Shown here piece by piece: positions 24,892 through 34,547 of a stretch of DNA of 56,154 nucleotides. Below the pieces are notes generated by a model. The model was given only the letters and a program-made list of their open reading frames with translations, was not told where the DNA came from and ran no database searches. The translations under genes were made by a program, and so were the position numbers. Origin of the DNA: Candidatus Elulimicrobium sp. (GTDB lineage Bacteria > Omnitrophota > Gorgyraeia > Zapsychrales > Fredricksoniimonadaceae); NCBI GenBank assembly GCA_020720365.1, contig DYOU01000002.1, positions 26,903 to 83,056 of the forward strand, given 5' to 3'. How positions within the stretch are numbered: the stretch's first letter is position 1; each line of letters starts with the position of its first letter.

Positions 24892-26327
24892 TGACATTGA
24901 TCGATCGACATAAGGTGAAGTTATGGGGTGTTGTTCTGGTTGTACTGATGGCGGCCTATTTTTTTCAATATTGTTCAATACCGTTATCGCATGATGAACA
25001 GCATTATATTTCTGCCGGAGTCCTGGTGAAGGATCAGGCTTTATATACGGAAGTTCCGTATTTTCAAACGCCGTATTTGCCATTTTGTTATCAGACGGTC
25101 TTTGCCTTGAGCGGAGCGGGTGGATATTGGTTAAAAGCCAGGATCCTGAATTTTTGTTTTCTTGTATTTGCGGCGTTCTTTTTATATCTTGTTTTATTAC
25201 GGTTCTCCAAGGACAAGGGTTTGGCAGCACTCCTTTTGTTGATATTCCTATTGACTGGAGTATTGTGGTCTTCGACTGGATTTGCTGATAATAATGTTCC
25301 GTCCATGGCTGTTTTCTTGGGAGGAATGTATTTTCTTGTGTGCAGTGTTCAGGGGGAACGGCCTCTCTTGAATGCGTTCTTATCCGGCTTGCTTCTGACG
25401 GTAGCGGCAGGGATGAAATTGTATTATGTCATATTCGCTCTGCCGCTCGCATTCTTTTTGATCCATCAAACAAAGTCATTGAAACTTGTTCTGGTTTGGT
25501 TAGCGGGAGCTGTGTGCGGGGCCATGCCGTCGCTGATCCTTATGTTTTTCTGGCCGCAGGAGTTTATTTTCAATAATTGGACATATCATAAGCTTACCAA
25601 GTTATGGTGGGTGCGGCAGGACAGTTTGGAGATGGTGGTTTGGAAAACATCGTTACATTTCATGAAGAGAACATTTTTGTTCAAATATTCCAACCTGGGT
25701 ATTTCAGGCCTTGCGTTCTTGGGGCTTGTATTAGCGTCCGGGGCTTTTTTACGACGGGGTAAGGGTTTGCTGATTTGGCTGCTGGGCATGTTTGGTGCGG
25801 CATTGGTTTCTTTAATGATGTTGCGGCCATTGTATATTCAGCATACTTTGCTTTTATTGATCGTGGTGGTGTTTGTTCCGGCGGTTGTATGGCCATTATT
25901 GACCCAGCGGCAGAGGCATTTCTTTAAAATGACTGTTTGGGTTGTGTGTTTCTTATCGATATTGAGCGGAGGGAAGAGGATTTTATTGTTTTTAATTAAA
26001 GAGGCGCCGCCACCTATAGTTGAAGTGAGCCGGGTCAACGTTCATTTGAAGGGAATAGATGGAAAGGCGGCAACCCTGGCACCTTTATATGCATTGGAGG
26101 CAGGTCTTGATGTGTATCCCTCAATGGCAACAGGCGTTTTCTTGTATCGTTTATTGAAAGCAGAGCGGCGGGATGAGGTTTGGCAGAATGATCCACCTGC
26201 GGTGATTATAACAGGGATAGAGGGAGCTATGTTTGACGGCCCTTTTGATGCTTATGCATTGAGGAATGGTTACCGGAAGATTGAGGATCGATCGATCAGG
26301 ATGAATATTTATGTGAGGGGCTTGTGA
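24888..26327 (+). CDS. GT39-like multi-pass membrane glycosyltransferase
   Basis: A 479-residue GT-C type protein with about ten helices. The first loop contains CSIPLSHDEQHYISAGVL, carrying the Asp-Glu pair typical of the ArnT/PMT family, and VPYFQTPYLPFCYQTVFA follows. ATG 24888 (or 24891) overlaps the upstream TGA, so 24861 was rejected. This is the third GT39-like gene of the locus; all three would need lipid-phosphate sugars, which the DPM1-like GT2 at 27610 could make. It overlaps the next GTG by four bases. Confidence 0.8.
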   Translation: MMTLIDRHKVKLWGVVLVVLMAAYFFQYCSIPLSHDEQHYISAGVLVKDQALYTEVPYFQTPYLPFCYQTVFALSGAGGYWLKARILNFCFLVFAAFFLYLVLLRFSKDKGLAALLLLIFLLTGVLWSSTGFADNNVPSMAVFLGGMYFLVCSVQGERPLLNAFLSGLLLTVAAGMKLYYVIFALPLAFFLIHQTKSLKLVLVWLAGAVCGAMPSLILMFFWPQEFIFNNWTYHKLTKLWWVRQDSLEMVVWKTSLHFMKRTFLFKYSNLGISGLAFLGLVLASGAFLRRGKGLLIWLLGMFGAALVSLMMLRPLYIQHTLLLLIVVVFVPAVVWPLLTQRQRHFFKMTVWVVCFLSILSGGKRILLFLIKEAPPPIVEVSRVNVHLKGIDGKAATLAPLYALEAGLDVYPSMATGVFLYRLLKAERRDEVWQNDPPAVIITGIEGAMFDGPFDAYALRNGYRKIEDRSIRMNIYVRGL

Positions 26328-27613
26328 GAATAGGGATACTGGGAGCAGGAATATCCGGATTAGCAGTAGCTACCATGATCAAGGAAGCCGGTCTCGGGGA
26401 TGTGCGTATTCTGGAGAAAGCAAAGTCTCCGGGAGGGTTGGCATCAACGCGAGTGACGGATGGTTATGTGTTCGACCTTCACGGCGGGCATGTATTTAAT
26501 ACCCCTTTCGATGATGTGCGTCAGTGGGTTTTTGACCGTATGCCGATGAGTGAATGGGTCTTTCAGATGCGCAAGGCTAAATCTTTATTTAAGCAGCGCG
26601 TGATCGATTATCCGTTTGAGTTTGCCCTGTATCAGCTTCCTATTGAAGATGGGCTTGAATGTTTTAATGGCTTTCAGGATGCCTGCCGCGGAGATGAGCC
26701 CGAGAATTATTATGACTGGCTTATTTGGAAATTCGGCCGTCCGATCGCGATGAAGTATATGATCCCGTATAACGAGAAGATCATGTCGTATGATCTGAGG
26801 CAAATGAGTACCAGGTGGGTTAAAGGAAAAATGCCTCTTCCGTCATTCAAGGAGGTAGAGTTGGCTTTTCGTTCCAAAGATCCGACAGAGCGGGTGATGG
26901 CGCACGCATCATTCCATTATCCCCGGCGCGGAGGGATACAGTCATTGATTGATATTATCAGTTCGCCGTTGAAGGATGAACTTACGCTGGATTACGCCGT
27001 TAGGTCGGTAGAGCTTGATAAAAAAGAGTGGGTAGTCAACGGAGAATATCGGTTTGATCAATTGATATCGACGATATCATTGAAGTCGCTGGTCAGGATG
27101 ATGCCTCAGGCTCCATCGGATGTGACGCGGGCAGGGTTAGGCCTCAGGACGAACAGTGTAACGACAACCCTTTGTGAATGTGAGCCGAATGATATTTCCT
27201 GGCTCTATATTCCGGACAAGAAGATGTGCCTGCACCGTATGGTTTTCCAGGGAGGTTTTTCGCCTGAGAATTGTCCAGAAGGCGTAGGGATGGGGTCAAG
27301 TGTAATGCTGGAGTCGACAGGAAGGGTGGACCCTCAATTGCAGATCAGGGATGTGAATAATAAGAGCGGGATCCCGTCACTTCAGCTGGGGCGTATTATC
27401 GACGGGTCGTACGCGGATTCATATATTGTTTATGATCATGAATATGCTGATAATCTGGCCAAGATCATCCCGTATATAAAGTCGATGGGGATTCATTGTC
27501 TGGGGCGTTTTGCGCAATGGCAGTATTACAATATGGATGTTTGTATCAAGAAGGCATTTGAAATGGTGGATGTCTTAAAAGCGCAGCATAAAAAGTCTGC
27601 GGGGTTGAAATGA
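26324..27613 (+). CDS. FAD-dependent amine-oxidase/UDP-galactopyranose-mutase-like flavoprotein
   Basis: A 429-residue flavoprotein. The Rossmann FAD motif is IGILGAGISGLA, followed by ILEKAKSPGGLAST and the HGGHVFNTP segment seen in UDP-galactopyranose mutase and protoporphyrinogen-oxidase-like proteins. In glycan loci such proteins often isomerise or oxidise nucleotide or lipid-linked sugars. Without a strong UGM-specific match the precise reaction is open. The start is GTG 26324 overlapping the previous stop, and it overlaps the downstream GT2 gene by four bases. Confidence 0.78.
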   Translation: MRIGILGAGISGLAVATMIKEAGLGDVRILEKAKSPGGLASTRVTDGYVFDLHGGHVFNTPFDDVRQWVFDRMPMSEWVFQMRKAKSLFKQRVIDYPFEFALYQLPIEDGLECFNGFQDACRGDEPENYYDWLIWKFGRPIAMKYMIPYNEKIMSYDLRQMSTRWVKGKMPLPSFKEVELAFRSKDPTERVMAHASFHYPRRGGIQSLIDIISSPLKDELTLDYAVRSVELDKKEWVVNGEYRFDQLISTISLKSLVRMMPQAPSDVTRAGLGLRTNSVTTTLCECEPNDISWLYIPDKKMCLHRMVFQGGFSPENCPEGVGMGSSVMLESTGRVDPQLQIRDVNNKSGIPSLQLGRIIDGSYADSYIVYDHEYADNLAKIIPYIKSMGIHCLGRFAQWQYYNMDVCIKKAFEMVDVLKAQHKKSAGLK

Positions 27614-28323
27614 AAAAGATTATGATTGTCACGCCTATCGCGAATGAGGAGTTGACTGTGGAGCGGCAGATCCGTCAGATCGCGGCCTTGAATATGCCTG
27701 GGCTTGAACTTATTTTTGTAATGGATGATTATTCCAAGGATCAGACGCGCTCGATCATTGAGCGTTGCGGGCAGGAATTTTCCTGGCTTCATTTGGAGTT
27801 CTTTCCGATGTCGACCGGGGTAGTTTCATGTTATTTGAAGGGGCTTCAGACGGCATTGTCTCGGGGGGCTGATTATGTGATAGAGATGGACGGCGGGTTA
27901 AGCCATGATCCTTCCCTGATCCCTGGGTTTGTGGCTCATTTGAACGCAGGGGCAGATTGTGTGTTCGGTTCCCGTTTTCTGAAAGGTGGCGGATTTGACG
28001 GCCTTCCCTGGTATCGTTATGCCGTCAGTCGGTACGGGACGCTTCTGGCTAATGGGGTATTAGGGACTCGCTTGAGTGATATGACGAGTGGGTATGAAGC
28101 TTTTACGGTGGATGTTTTACGGCGCCTTCCTTTGGATGATTTCTTCTCTGTTCGTACGACTCATTTTTATCAGACGGAAATGCATTATTACTGCCATCGG
28201 CTTAATGTGGTTGAGGTGCCTATTATTTTTCATGGTTCATCAACAAGTTTAAAACCGAAGGAATTTCTGCGTTCACTGAAAGTGCTGATGGCAGTTAAGC
28301 AGCGGGAGCCGTTAAAAAGATGA
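27610..28323 (+). CDS. GT2, dolichyl-phosphate-mannose-synthase-like
   Basis: A 237-residue soluble GT-A enzyme of the DPM1 type: IMIVTPIANEE, FVMDDYSKDQT, the metal-binding region IEMDGGLSHDPSLI and FGSRFLKGGG followed by YRYAVSRYGTLLAN. It lacks the C-terminal membrane helices of many bacterial relatives. The canonical DAD triad reads D-G-G here. It could charge undecaprenyl phosphate with a sugar for the three GT39-like enzymes, an inference from family and location. It overlaps both neighbours by four bases. Confidence 0.85.
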   Translation: MKKIMIVTPIANEELTVERQIRQIAALNMPGLELIFVMDDYSKDQTRSIIERCGQEFSWLHLEFFPMSTGVVSCYLKGLQTALSRGADYVIEMDGGLSHDPSLIPGFVAHLNAGADCVFGSRFLKGGGFDGLPWYRYAVSRYGTLLANGVLGTRLSDMTSGYEAFTVDVLRRLPLDDFFSVRTTHFYQTEMHYYCHRLNVVEVPIIFHGSSTSLKPKEFLRSLKVLMAVKQREPLKR

Positions 28324-29063
28324 ATTTTGTTAAGGAACAAAAAGAGCGTGAACGGCTTTTCCGGGAGAAAGATATTCCGTTCGAACAATTTACCCTGCGG
28401 GAAAAGACCGGCTGGTGGAATGCGGTAGAGCTTGAAAATGTTTTTTCTGTGTTGCGCTGGTTCCCTGGGGCAAGTCTATTGGATGTTGGCGCAAGTGATG
28501 GCCGTATGTTGACATTTGTCCGCCGAAGGGATCCCCGGGCGTATTTGGCAGGTATAGATTTTGCTTTAAATCCGCTGTTAATCCTTCGTCAGAAAGATAG
28601 TCAGGCGGGAGTTGTTTGCGCGGATGCCACGACACAGGTTTTTCAGCCGGGTTCTTTTGATCGGGCGGTTTCTTTACAGGTCATTCAGCAAATCCCTTCA
28701 GCACAAGAGCGTCATAAGGCTTTTCGGGCCGTTTGGCAGGCACTTAAGCCGGGTGGTCTTTTTGTCATTACCGTTCTTCTTCGAGCCTCATGGAAGAATC
28801 TTGTGTTAAATGGAAAAGAGGGGACATTGCTATCAGCTCCGGATCTATATGTCTATCTTTACGACAAGGACGAATTGAGGGAGGCTTTGGAACAGGCCGG
28901 ATTCGAATCGGGTGTTATGAGGACGATCAATAACTTACCCGTTCGCTATCTTAAATGTTTAGGGGTTTTAGGTGTGAGGATCGACTTGTTGATCAGCCGG
29001 TTTTTCCTGGATATAAGCGCGCAAAAAGGACGCTATTTACTCGCGGTATGCAAAAAAAGATAA
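28320..29063 (+). CDS. Class I SAM-dependent methyltransferase
   Basis: A 247-residue methyltransferase with the glycine-rich SAM motif SLLDVGASDGRML (about 54-66), acidic GIDFALNP, then the post-motif FDRAVSLQVIQQIP and LKPGGLFVITVL. This is the usual layout for small-molecule or sugar O-methyltransferases. It overlaps the GT2 stop by four bases and the following GT4 start by 16 bases. The substrate is not determinable; sugar methylation is likely from context. Confidence 0.85.
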   Translation: MNFVKEQKERERLFREKDIPFEQFTLREKTGWWNAVELENVFSVLRWFPGASLLDVGASDGRMLTFVRRRDPRAYLAGIDFALNPLLILRQKDSQAGVVCADATTQVFQPGSFDRAVSLQVIQQIPSAQERHKAFRAVWQALKPGGLFVITVLLRASWKNLVLNGKEGTLLSAPDLYVYLYDKDELREALEQAGFESGVMRTINNLPVRYLKCLGVLGVRIDLLISRFFLDISAQKGRYLLAVCKKR

Positions 29064-30166
29064 ATATTGTTCATCTTATTCCTGCGATCAGTTTTGGCGG
29101 TGGAGCTGAAAATGTACTTTATCATTTGCTGAGGACTATCGATCGCTCGAGATTTCAGATGACGGTGCTTTATTGGGGGCCGAATGATGATATGGCGGCA
29201 GATTTGCGTGATATGGGAGTGAAGGTTATTAAACTGTCTTTCAAAAGAGTTATTTCAGTAGATTCTGTTCTAGAGATTGCCAGGGCTGTGAAGGCCGTGA
29301 AGGGCGATCTGTTGCATACCCATTTTATGGACGCAGATTTGCTGGGTTTTTTGACGACTCGATGGATCAGGATTCCTTTGATCGCGCAAATACACAGTTT
29401 CCCATTTCCTGTTTGCAAGCGGCATGCTTGGCGATATTGGTGGATGTCTCTTGGGATAAGCCGGATCATCAGTGTTTCTCAAACCGTGAAGAAGTATATT
29501 GTTTCTAAGACCGGGATTGGAGAGGAGCGCTTCAGAGTTGTCTATAACGGGATCGATCTGAAGGTCTTCGATCAGAGAGTACAGAAGGCCGATCGGGCGG
29601 CCTTAAGGCAGGCGTTTAAGATAAGTGAAGATGACAGGGTGATCGGTAATGTATCGAGGCTTATTCCGGATAAAGGCCAGGAATTTCTGATTCGGGCTAT
29701 GCCGGTGATCTGCCAGGCTTTTCCGGTGGTAAAACTTTTGATTGTGGGTGATGGCCCCTTGAGAGCAGGGCTTGAACACCTGGCATGTTCGCTGGGGGTT
29801 GCGGAGCGTATTATATTTGCCGGCAAGCGAAGGGATGTTCCGGAATTATTGAGCATAATGGATTTTTTTGTGTTTCCTACGTTCCACGAGGCGTTTGGTA
29901 TTTGCGTACTGGAGGCGATGGCCGCAGGGATCCCTATTATTGCGACGGATGATGCGGCTATTCCTGAAATTATAACGCATGGAGAGAATGGATGGTTGGT
30001 ATCGCCAGGCAGTAGTGAACAGATCGGAGAGGCATTAAAGCGGTTATTGTCGAATGCTGAATTAAGCAGAAGGCTGGCGGAGAATGCCCGGGAGCGCGTG
30101 AAGGCGTTCTCTCTTGAGCAGATGAGGGTGGTGTATGAGCAGGTTTACAGGGAGAGCGTTCATTAA
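29048..30166 (+). CDS. Glycosyltransferase family 4
   Basis: A 372-residue GT-B enzyme. It begins MQKKINIVHLIPAISFGGGA, the typical N-terminal glycine loop of GT4, with NVSRLIPDKGQEFLIRAMP in the donor half and E-x7-E in FHEAFGICVLEAMAAG. ATG 29048 is preferred to 28955, which would lie deep inside the methyltransferase gene. A one-base overlap couples it to the next GT4. Confidence 0.92.
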   Translation: MQKKINIVHLIPAISFGGGAENVLYHLLRTIDRSRFQMTVLYWGPNDDMAADLRDMGVKVIKLSFKRVISVDSVLEIARAVKAVKGDLLHTHFMDADLLGFLTTRWIRIPLIAQIHSFPFPVCKRHAWRYWWMSLGISRIISVSQTVKKYIVSKTGIGEERFRVVYNGIDLKVFDQRVQKADRAALRQAFKISEDDRVIGNVSRLIPDKGQEFLIRAMPVICQAFPVVKLLIVGDGPLRAGLEHLACSLGVAERIIFAGKRRDVPELLSIMDFFVFPTFHEAFGICVLEAMAAGIPIIATDDAAIPEIITHGENGWLVSPGSSEQIGEALKRLLSNAELSRRLAENARERVKAFSLEQMRVVYEQVYRESVH

Positions 30167-31272
30167 TGAGGACAGTTCTTTATTTACATAACTCATCCCA
30201 GATTAGCGGCGGAGAACGCAGCCTGCTGGGATTGTGGTCATTATTGGATCGGGAGCGCTATCGTCCGGTGGCGGTATTACCATCGGAAGGTCCTTTGGCC
30301 GATGAGGCCAGGAAGTTGGGCGTTATGGTGGTTATTCTTTTAATTCCATCATGGCGGCCAATGGCCTGGCCGGTGTTATGTCAGGTGCGCAGGGTGTTGA
30401 TTGATCTTGTTCGGAAGGAAAAGGTACGGGTGATCCATTCGTACAGTCCGAGGAATAATATCATGGTTGTTTGGGTTGCCCGTTCTTGTCGTGTGAAAGT
30501 CATCTGGCATGAACGGAATATACCTGTTGCCGGAGAGGCGGATATAAGCCGGATGTTTCAGGGCTGGCCGGATGCTTTGATCTGTAATTCACAGGCCGTG
30601 GCGGCCAGGTTTGTGCCATCGTCAAAAGTGCGCGTGATCCATAATGGTGTTGATGCCTCGGTTTTTGTTATGTCCAGGGATAAGGTGGATGCCAAAAAAG
30701 ATTTAGGGTTGATGGATCGAAAAGTTGTCGGGGTTACGGCGAATTTAAGCCCTCGCAAGAGGCTTGATGTGTTCTTGAAAGTTGCGGCGGAAGTGATGGG
30801 AAATGAAGCCGGGGTTTTTTTTCTGGTTGTTGGAGGGGCTTATGGCCCGGACAGCCGTGGAAGAGAGGCATTGTTACGAAAGCAGGCAGATGACCTGGGG
30901 TTGACCGAACGGATTATTTGGACGGGTTTTCAGGAAGATGTCCGTCCTTATCTGACGGCCATGGATGTTGTGTGCCATCCTACAGATAAAGAAGCTTGTT
31001 CACGATCGATCCTTGAGGCTATGGCCGTGGCTAAACCTGTTGTTGCTTTTGCAGATGGAGGCAATCCTGAAATTATTGAGGATGGCAAGAGCGGGATACT
31101 GGTTTACCCTTGTGATATCAAGGCAATGGCCGCAGCTATTGGCCTACTTTTGAATGATCCGGAGAGGCGCGAGCGGCTGGGGATGGTGGCGCGTGCGAGG
31201 GTGGGGCTGGATTTTTCACTTCGGATGAATGCCGAGCAGACAATGGGGTTATATCAAACTTTATGCATATAG
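30166..31272 (+). CDS. Glycosyltransferase family 4
   Basis: A 368-residue GT-B enzyme starting MRTVLYLHNSSQISGGERS, with GVTANLSPRKRLDVFLKVA and the E-x7-E motif within KEACSRSILEAMAVAKPVV. It overlaps by one base with the upstream gene and by ten with the downstream gene. It is paralogous in general layout to the genes on either side but clearly diverged. Substrates unknown. Confidence 0.92.
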   Translation: MRTVLYLHNSSQISGGERSLLGLWSLLDRERYRPVAVLPSEGPLADEARKLGVMVVILLIPSWRPMAWPVLCQVRRVLIDLVRKEKVRVIHSYSPRNNIMVVWVARSCRVKVIWHERNIPVAGEADISRMFQGWPDALICNSQAVAARFVPSSKVRVIHNGVDASVFVMSRDKVDAKKDLGLMDRKVVGVTANLSPRKRLDVFLKVAAEVMGNEAGVFFLVVGGAYGPDSRGREALLRKQADDLGLTERIIWTGFQEDVRPYLTAMDVVCHPTDKEACSRSILEAMAVAKPVVAFADGGNPEIIEDGKSGILVYPCDIKAMAAAIGLLLNDPERRERLGMVARARVGLDFSLRMNAEQTMGLYQTLCI

Positions 31273-32381
31273 GGATAGATGCGCGAGAGATACGGAATGG
31301 TGTTTATACCGGCATAGGCAGGGCATTGATCCATTTTTTGCGTTATTTTGATTCAGCGGATCATCAGGATCAGTGTGTTTTGTTTTCAGATAAACCGCTG
31401 CCGTTCAAGTTTGGCAGTCGGATAACGCATGTCTTGATCCCTGAATCTGTAACGCTGTGGTGGGATCAAGTTTTGTTGCCGATGGCAGTGAACGCCGCTT
31501 ATTTGGATCTGTTCTTCTCTCCATATTACAAGATCCCGTTGGCGGCGCATTGTTGTAAAGTTTCAGCGGTCCTGGATGTGATGTATTTGACGTATCCGCC
31601 TTATGCCAGCCGGCATTCATGGATACAGAAGCTGTATTATTCTGTGATGGGCAAGGTGTATGCTCATGGCGTAGACCGGATCTTTACATCATCGTTGTAT
31701 TCAAAAAAAGATATTATTGCTGTTTATGCCGTTGATCCCTTACGGATTGAGGTAATACCTCTTGGGGTTAGCGACGGGTTTGTTCCTTTGATCAGGAAGA
31801 GTGAAGCGGCTGAATTGAAATCAGCGTTGGGGATATCAGAACGCTATCTTTTGTATGTCGGAAATTTTAAGCCGCATAAGAATGTTTCTGTCTTGCTGAG
31901 GGCTTTTTCATTCATCTGTCCATTGATGCCGGATCTTTCACTGGTCCTGGTAGCTCCGAAGCAGGGGAGTGAACCTCTTTTGCGTTTGGCCAAAGAACTA
32001 AGGATTGAAGAGCGGGTGATCTTGACCGGAGCGATCAGTGATGAGTCAAAATTGCGGTTATTGTATGGCGGAGCAGAGGTCTTTGTCCTGCCCTCATTGT
32101 ATGAAGGGTTTGGGATACCTCCTGTAGAGGCGATGGCCTGTGGGATTCCGGTTGTTTGTGCTGATGCGACCTGTTTGCCGGAAACATGTGCGGGAGCCGC
32201 TGTTATGGTAGAGCCCGAATCGGTTGAGGCGTATCGAGAGGCTTTGATGAGGCTTTTGACAGACGAAGAATACCGAGAAGCGTTGAGAGTGAAAGGGTTG
32301 GACCGGGTATTATCGATCAGGGAATACGATTTTGGCCGTCGGTTGCATGATCTTTTCAGGAGGATAGCGGGGCATGCTTGA
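31263..32381 (+). CDS. Glycosyltransferase family 4
   Basis: A 372-residue GT4 enzyme of the mannosyltransferase-like subgroup that begins IGIDAREIRNGVYTGIGRAL. The donor half has LLYVGNFKPHKNVSVLLRAF and the E-x7-E motif YEGFGIPPVEAMACGIPVV, which is very typical for this subgroup. It overlaps the upstream gene by ten bases and the GT9 gene by eight. Confidence 0.93.
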   Translation: MHIGIDAREIRNGVYTGIGRALIHFLRYFDSADHQDQCVLFSDKPLPFKFGSRITHVLIPESVTLWWDQVLLPMAVNAAYLDLFFSPYYKIPLAAHCCKVSAVLDVMYLTYPPYASRHSWIQKLYYSVMGKVYAHGVDRIFTSSLYSKKDIIAVYAVDPLRIEVIPLGVSDGFVPLIRKSEAAELKSALGISERYLLYVGNFKPHKNVSVLLRAFSFICPLMPDLSLVLVAPKQGSEPLLRLAKELRIEERVILTGAISDESKLRLLYGGAEVFVLPSLYEGFGIPPVEAMACGIPVVCADATCLPETCAGAAVMVEPESVEAYREALMRLLTDEEYREALRVKGLDRVLSIREYDFGRRLHDLFRRIAGHA

Positions 32382-33384
32382 TCAACAGCTCATTAAGGAT
32401 ATCAATAAAATTCTGTATATTTCACCAGGAGGAATTGGGAATCTGGTATTGGCTGTTCCAGCCTTGCGCACATTGCGCAAGTCGTTTCCGAAGGCGAGAA
32501 TTACTCTTTTGACGGCAGAACAGGGCGTTCATCATCTGATCGAGCATGAAGGCCTGGTTGATGATGTTTATATTGCGGATAGGAGTCAGGCATCGATATG
32601 GCAGTTTGTGACGGACCTTCGAACCAGGCGTTTTGACCTGGCATTGACGGCGGGAACCGTTGACCCTTTTTCGGCAGGGGCATTGATGTGGCTTTCAGGG
32701 ATTCGTGTGCGGGCAGGTGAAAATATTCAGGGGCGAGGCTTTTTGTATACGGTGAAAGTTCCGCATACGCCGCATTGTCATGAGTGCGAAGGGGCATTGA
32801 ATATTGTGGAGTCGTTGGGGTTGGAGCCTGTGCAGTTGAGGCCTGATCTGTGTCCGACATCAGAAGAGATGCAGTTCGCGGAGACCTTTTTATTGAGGAA
32901 TGGCTGGTCTCGAGGAGATCTTTTGGTTGGGGTTCATGCAGGGTCTTCGCTGAACGCCGCAGAGCAAAAACGTTGGCCGAAAGATAACTTTGTGGAAGTC
33001 ATTAAACCGTTGCTTCAGAAAAGTGTCAAAGTTCTTTTAATTGCAGGACTTGCCGAGAGATCTTTGACAAGGATGATCCAGAGAGAGTTGGGTGATGGAG
33101 TGATCAATACCGATGCGGCTTTAACGTTACGTCAGACGGTGGCGGCCATCTATTGCTGTCGTTTATTTATCAGTAATGACAGTGGGATAGCGCATATTGC
33201 CGCTGCTTTGGGGATCCCTTTGGTCGTATTGTTCGGGCCTACAGATCCGGCACGAATAGCGCCTAAAGGCCAGAAGGTTGTTCTTCTTCAGACGGCCAGG
33301 GAGGCTCCGGTTTCAGAGATCAGTGTTCAGCAGGTTCAGGCTGCAGTGAATGGCTTGATGAAAGGGGTTTTGTCGAACGAATGA
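32374..33384 (+). CDS. Glycosyltransferase family 9 (heptosyltransferase-like)
   Basis: A 336-residue GT-B enzyme of the WaaF/WaaC/RfaQ family: ILYISPGGIGNLVLAVPALR at the N-terminus, VGVHAGSS near 186, KRWPKDNFVEV, and NDSGIAHIAAALGIP with LFGPTDPAR near 267-290. Family members add ADP-heptose to LPS core, and others use different donors. Its presence supports an LPS-type outer membrane but does not prove that heptose is used. Confidence 0.9.
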   Translation: MLDQQLIKDINKILYISPGGIGNLVLAVPALRTLRKSFPKARITLLTAEQGVHHLIEHEGLVDDVYIADRSQASIWQFVTDLRTRRFDLALTAGTVDPFSAGALMWLSGIRVRAGENIQGRGFLYTVKVPHTPHCHECEGALNIVESLGLEPVQLRPDLCPTSEEMQFAETFLLRNGWSRGDLLVGVHAGSSLNAAEQKRWPKDNFVEVIKPLLQKSVKVLLIAGLAERSLTRMIQRELGDGVINTDAALTLRQTVAAIYCCRLFISNDSGIAHIAAALGIPLVVLFGPTDPARIAPKGQKVVLLQTAREAPVSEISVQQVQAAVNGLMKGVLSNE

Positions 33385-34547
33385 ACCCCATAATAAAAAA
33401 GATCAGAGTCCTTCATATTATTACGCGGCTTGATCCTGGCGGATCGGCGATGAATACGCTGGAGACGGTCCGCCGGCTGGATCCTGAACGGTTTGATGTA
33501 GAGCTTTTGAGTGGGAAGACGGTTGATCCCGATGGGCAATCATTGGGTTTTATTTCTCTTTATGGGCTCCGGTGTTCTTTTATTGAAGACCTTGTGCGGA
33601 ATATCCATTTGATCAAAGATGTGAAGGCGTGGATAGCCTTGTATACCCGGATCAAGCAAGGCCAGTATGATATTGTGCATACGCATTCATCAAAGGCAGG
33701 GATCATGGGCCGATGGGCCGCTCGTTTGGCGGGGGTCAGGCATATTGTGCATACGCCTCATGGGCATGTTTTTTATGGCTATTTCTCAAGTGTGTTGACG
33801 GGTATATTTATAATGGCTGAACGGTTTACGGTGTGTGTGACCGACAGGTTGATCGAATTGACCACAAAGGGCGTGGAGGAACATTTGACTTTGGGGATCG
33901 GTCGTAAAGAGCAGTGGTCCGTTATTCCGAGCGGGATCGATCTTGAAATGTTCAGGTCTGATGAGGATTCTCGTCGTATAACTCGGCGAGAGTGGCAGGT
34001 CTCCGAGGATGATATCCTTGTGGTAAGCGTTGGCCGGCTGGAAGAGGTGAAAGGGCAGGTGTATCTTATTAATGCTTTGCCTCAGGTTCTGAAAGAATGC
34101 CCTGCGGTGAAATTAATGCTGGTAGGAGATGGGCATGAGCGTTCATCGCTTGAAGAACACTCGATGCGCTTAGGCGTCAAGGACAGGGTGATCTTTGCGG
34201 GCTTTTGTGAAGATGTCCGTCCGTATTTAAATGCGGCGGATATTTTTGCTTTGGCTTCTTTGAATGAAGGCATGGGGCGGGCGGTCGTTGAGGCGATGGC
34301 TTGCGGAAAGCCGGTTATTTTGTCTCGGGTCGGGGGGATGCAGGGGTTGATCGAAGATGGGAAAGAAGGGTTTCTTGTTTCAGCCAAAGACGGCAGCGCC
34401 TGGGCTGGGGCTCTGGGGAAGTTGGCCAGCGATCATGAGCGGCGGGAGGGGATGGCGGCGAGTGCGCTTCGACGGGCAAATGAGTATTTCAGTGTGGAGG
34501 TAATGGTGAAGAAGATCGAGCTGGTTTATGAGGATTTATTGAAATGA
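33381..34547 (+). CDS. Glycosyltransferase family 4
   Basis: A 388-residue GT4 enzyme with VLHIITRLDPGGSAMNTLET at the start, THSSKAGIMGRWAARLAGV and HTPHGHVFYGYF in the acceptor half, VSVGRLEEVKGQ and the E-x7-E motif NEGMGRAVVEAMACGKPVI. The HTPHGHVF segment is typical of GT4 proteins of capsule and O-antigen clusters. It overlaps both neighbours by four bases. Confidence 0.93.
   Translation: MNPIIKKIRVLHIITRLDPGGSAMNTLETVRRLDPERFDVELLSGKTVDPDGQSLGFISLYGLRCSFIEDLVRNIHLIKDVKAWIALYTRIKQGQYDIVHTHSSKAGIMGRWAARLAGVRHIVHTPHGHVFYGYFSSVLTGIFIMAERFTVCVTDRLIELTTKGVEEHLTLGIGRKEQWSVIPSGIDLEMFRSDEDSRRITRREWQVSEDDILVVSVGRLEEVKGQVYLINALPQVLKECPAVKLMLVGDGHERSSLEEHSMRLGVKDRVIFAGFCEDVRPYLNAADIFALASLNEGMGRAVVEAMACGKPVILSRVGGMQGLIEDGKEGFLVSAKDGSAWAGALGKLASDHERREGMAASALRRANEYFSVEVMVKKIELVYEDLLK

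Noticed and set aside
24295-25230. Minus-strand ORF of 311 codons opposite the CgeB-like and GT39-like genes
   Set aside because: It is antisense to two genes with clear family motifs. Its product is rich in His/Pro/Arg with no domain, as expected of a shadow frame.
27889-27915. Loss of the DxD motif in the DPM1-like GT2 (D-G-G) as an inactivating change
   Set aside because: The first Asp is kept, the following S-H-D-P is intact, and I believe related GT2 proteins show similar variants; not strong enough to claim inactivation.
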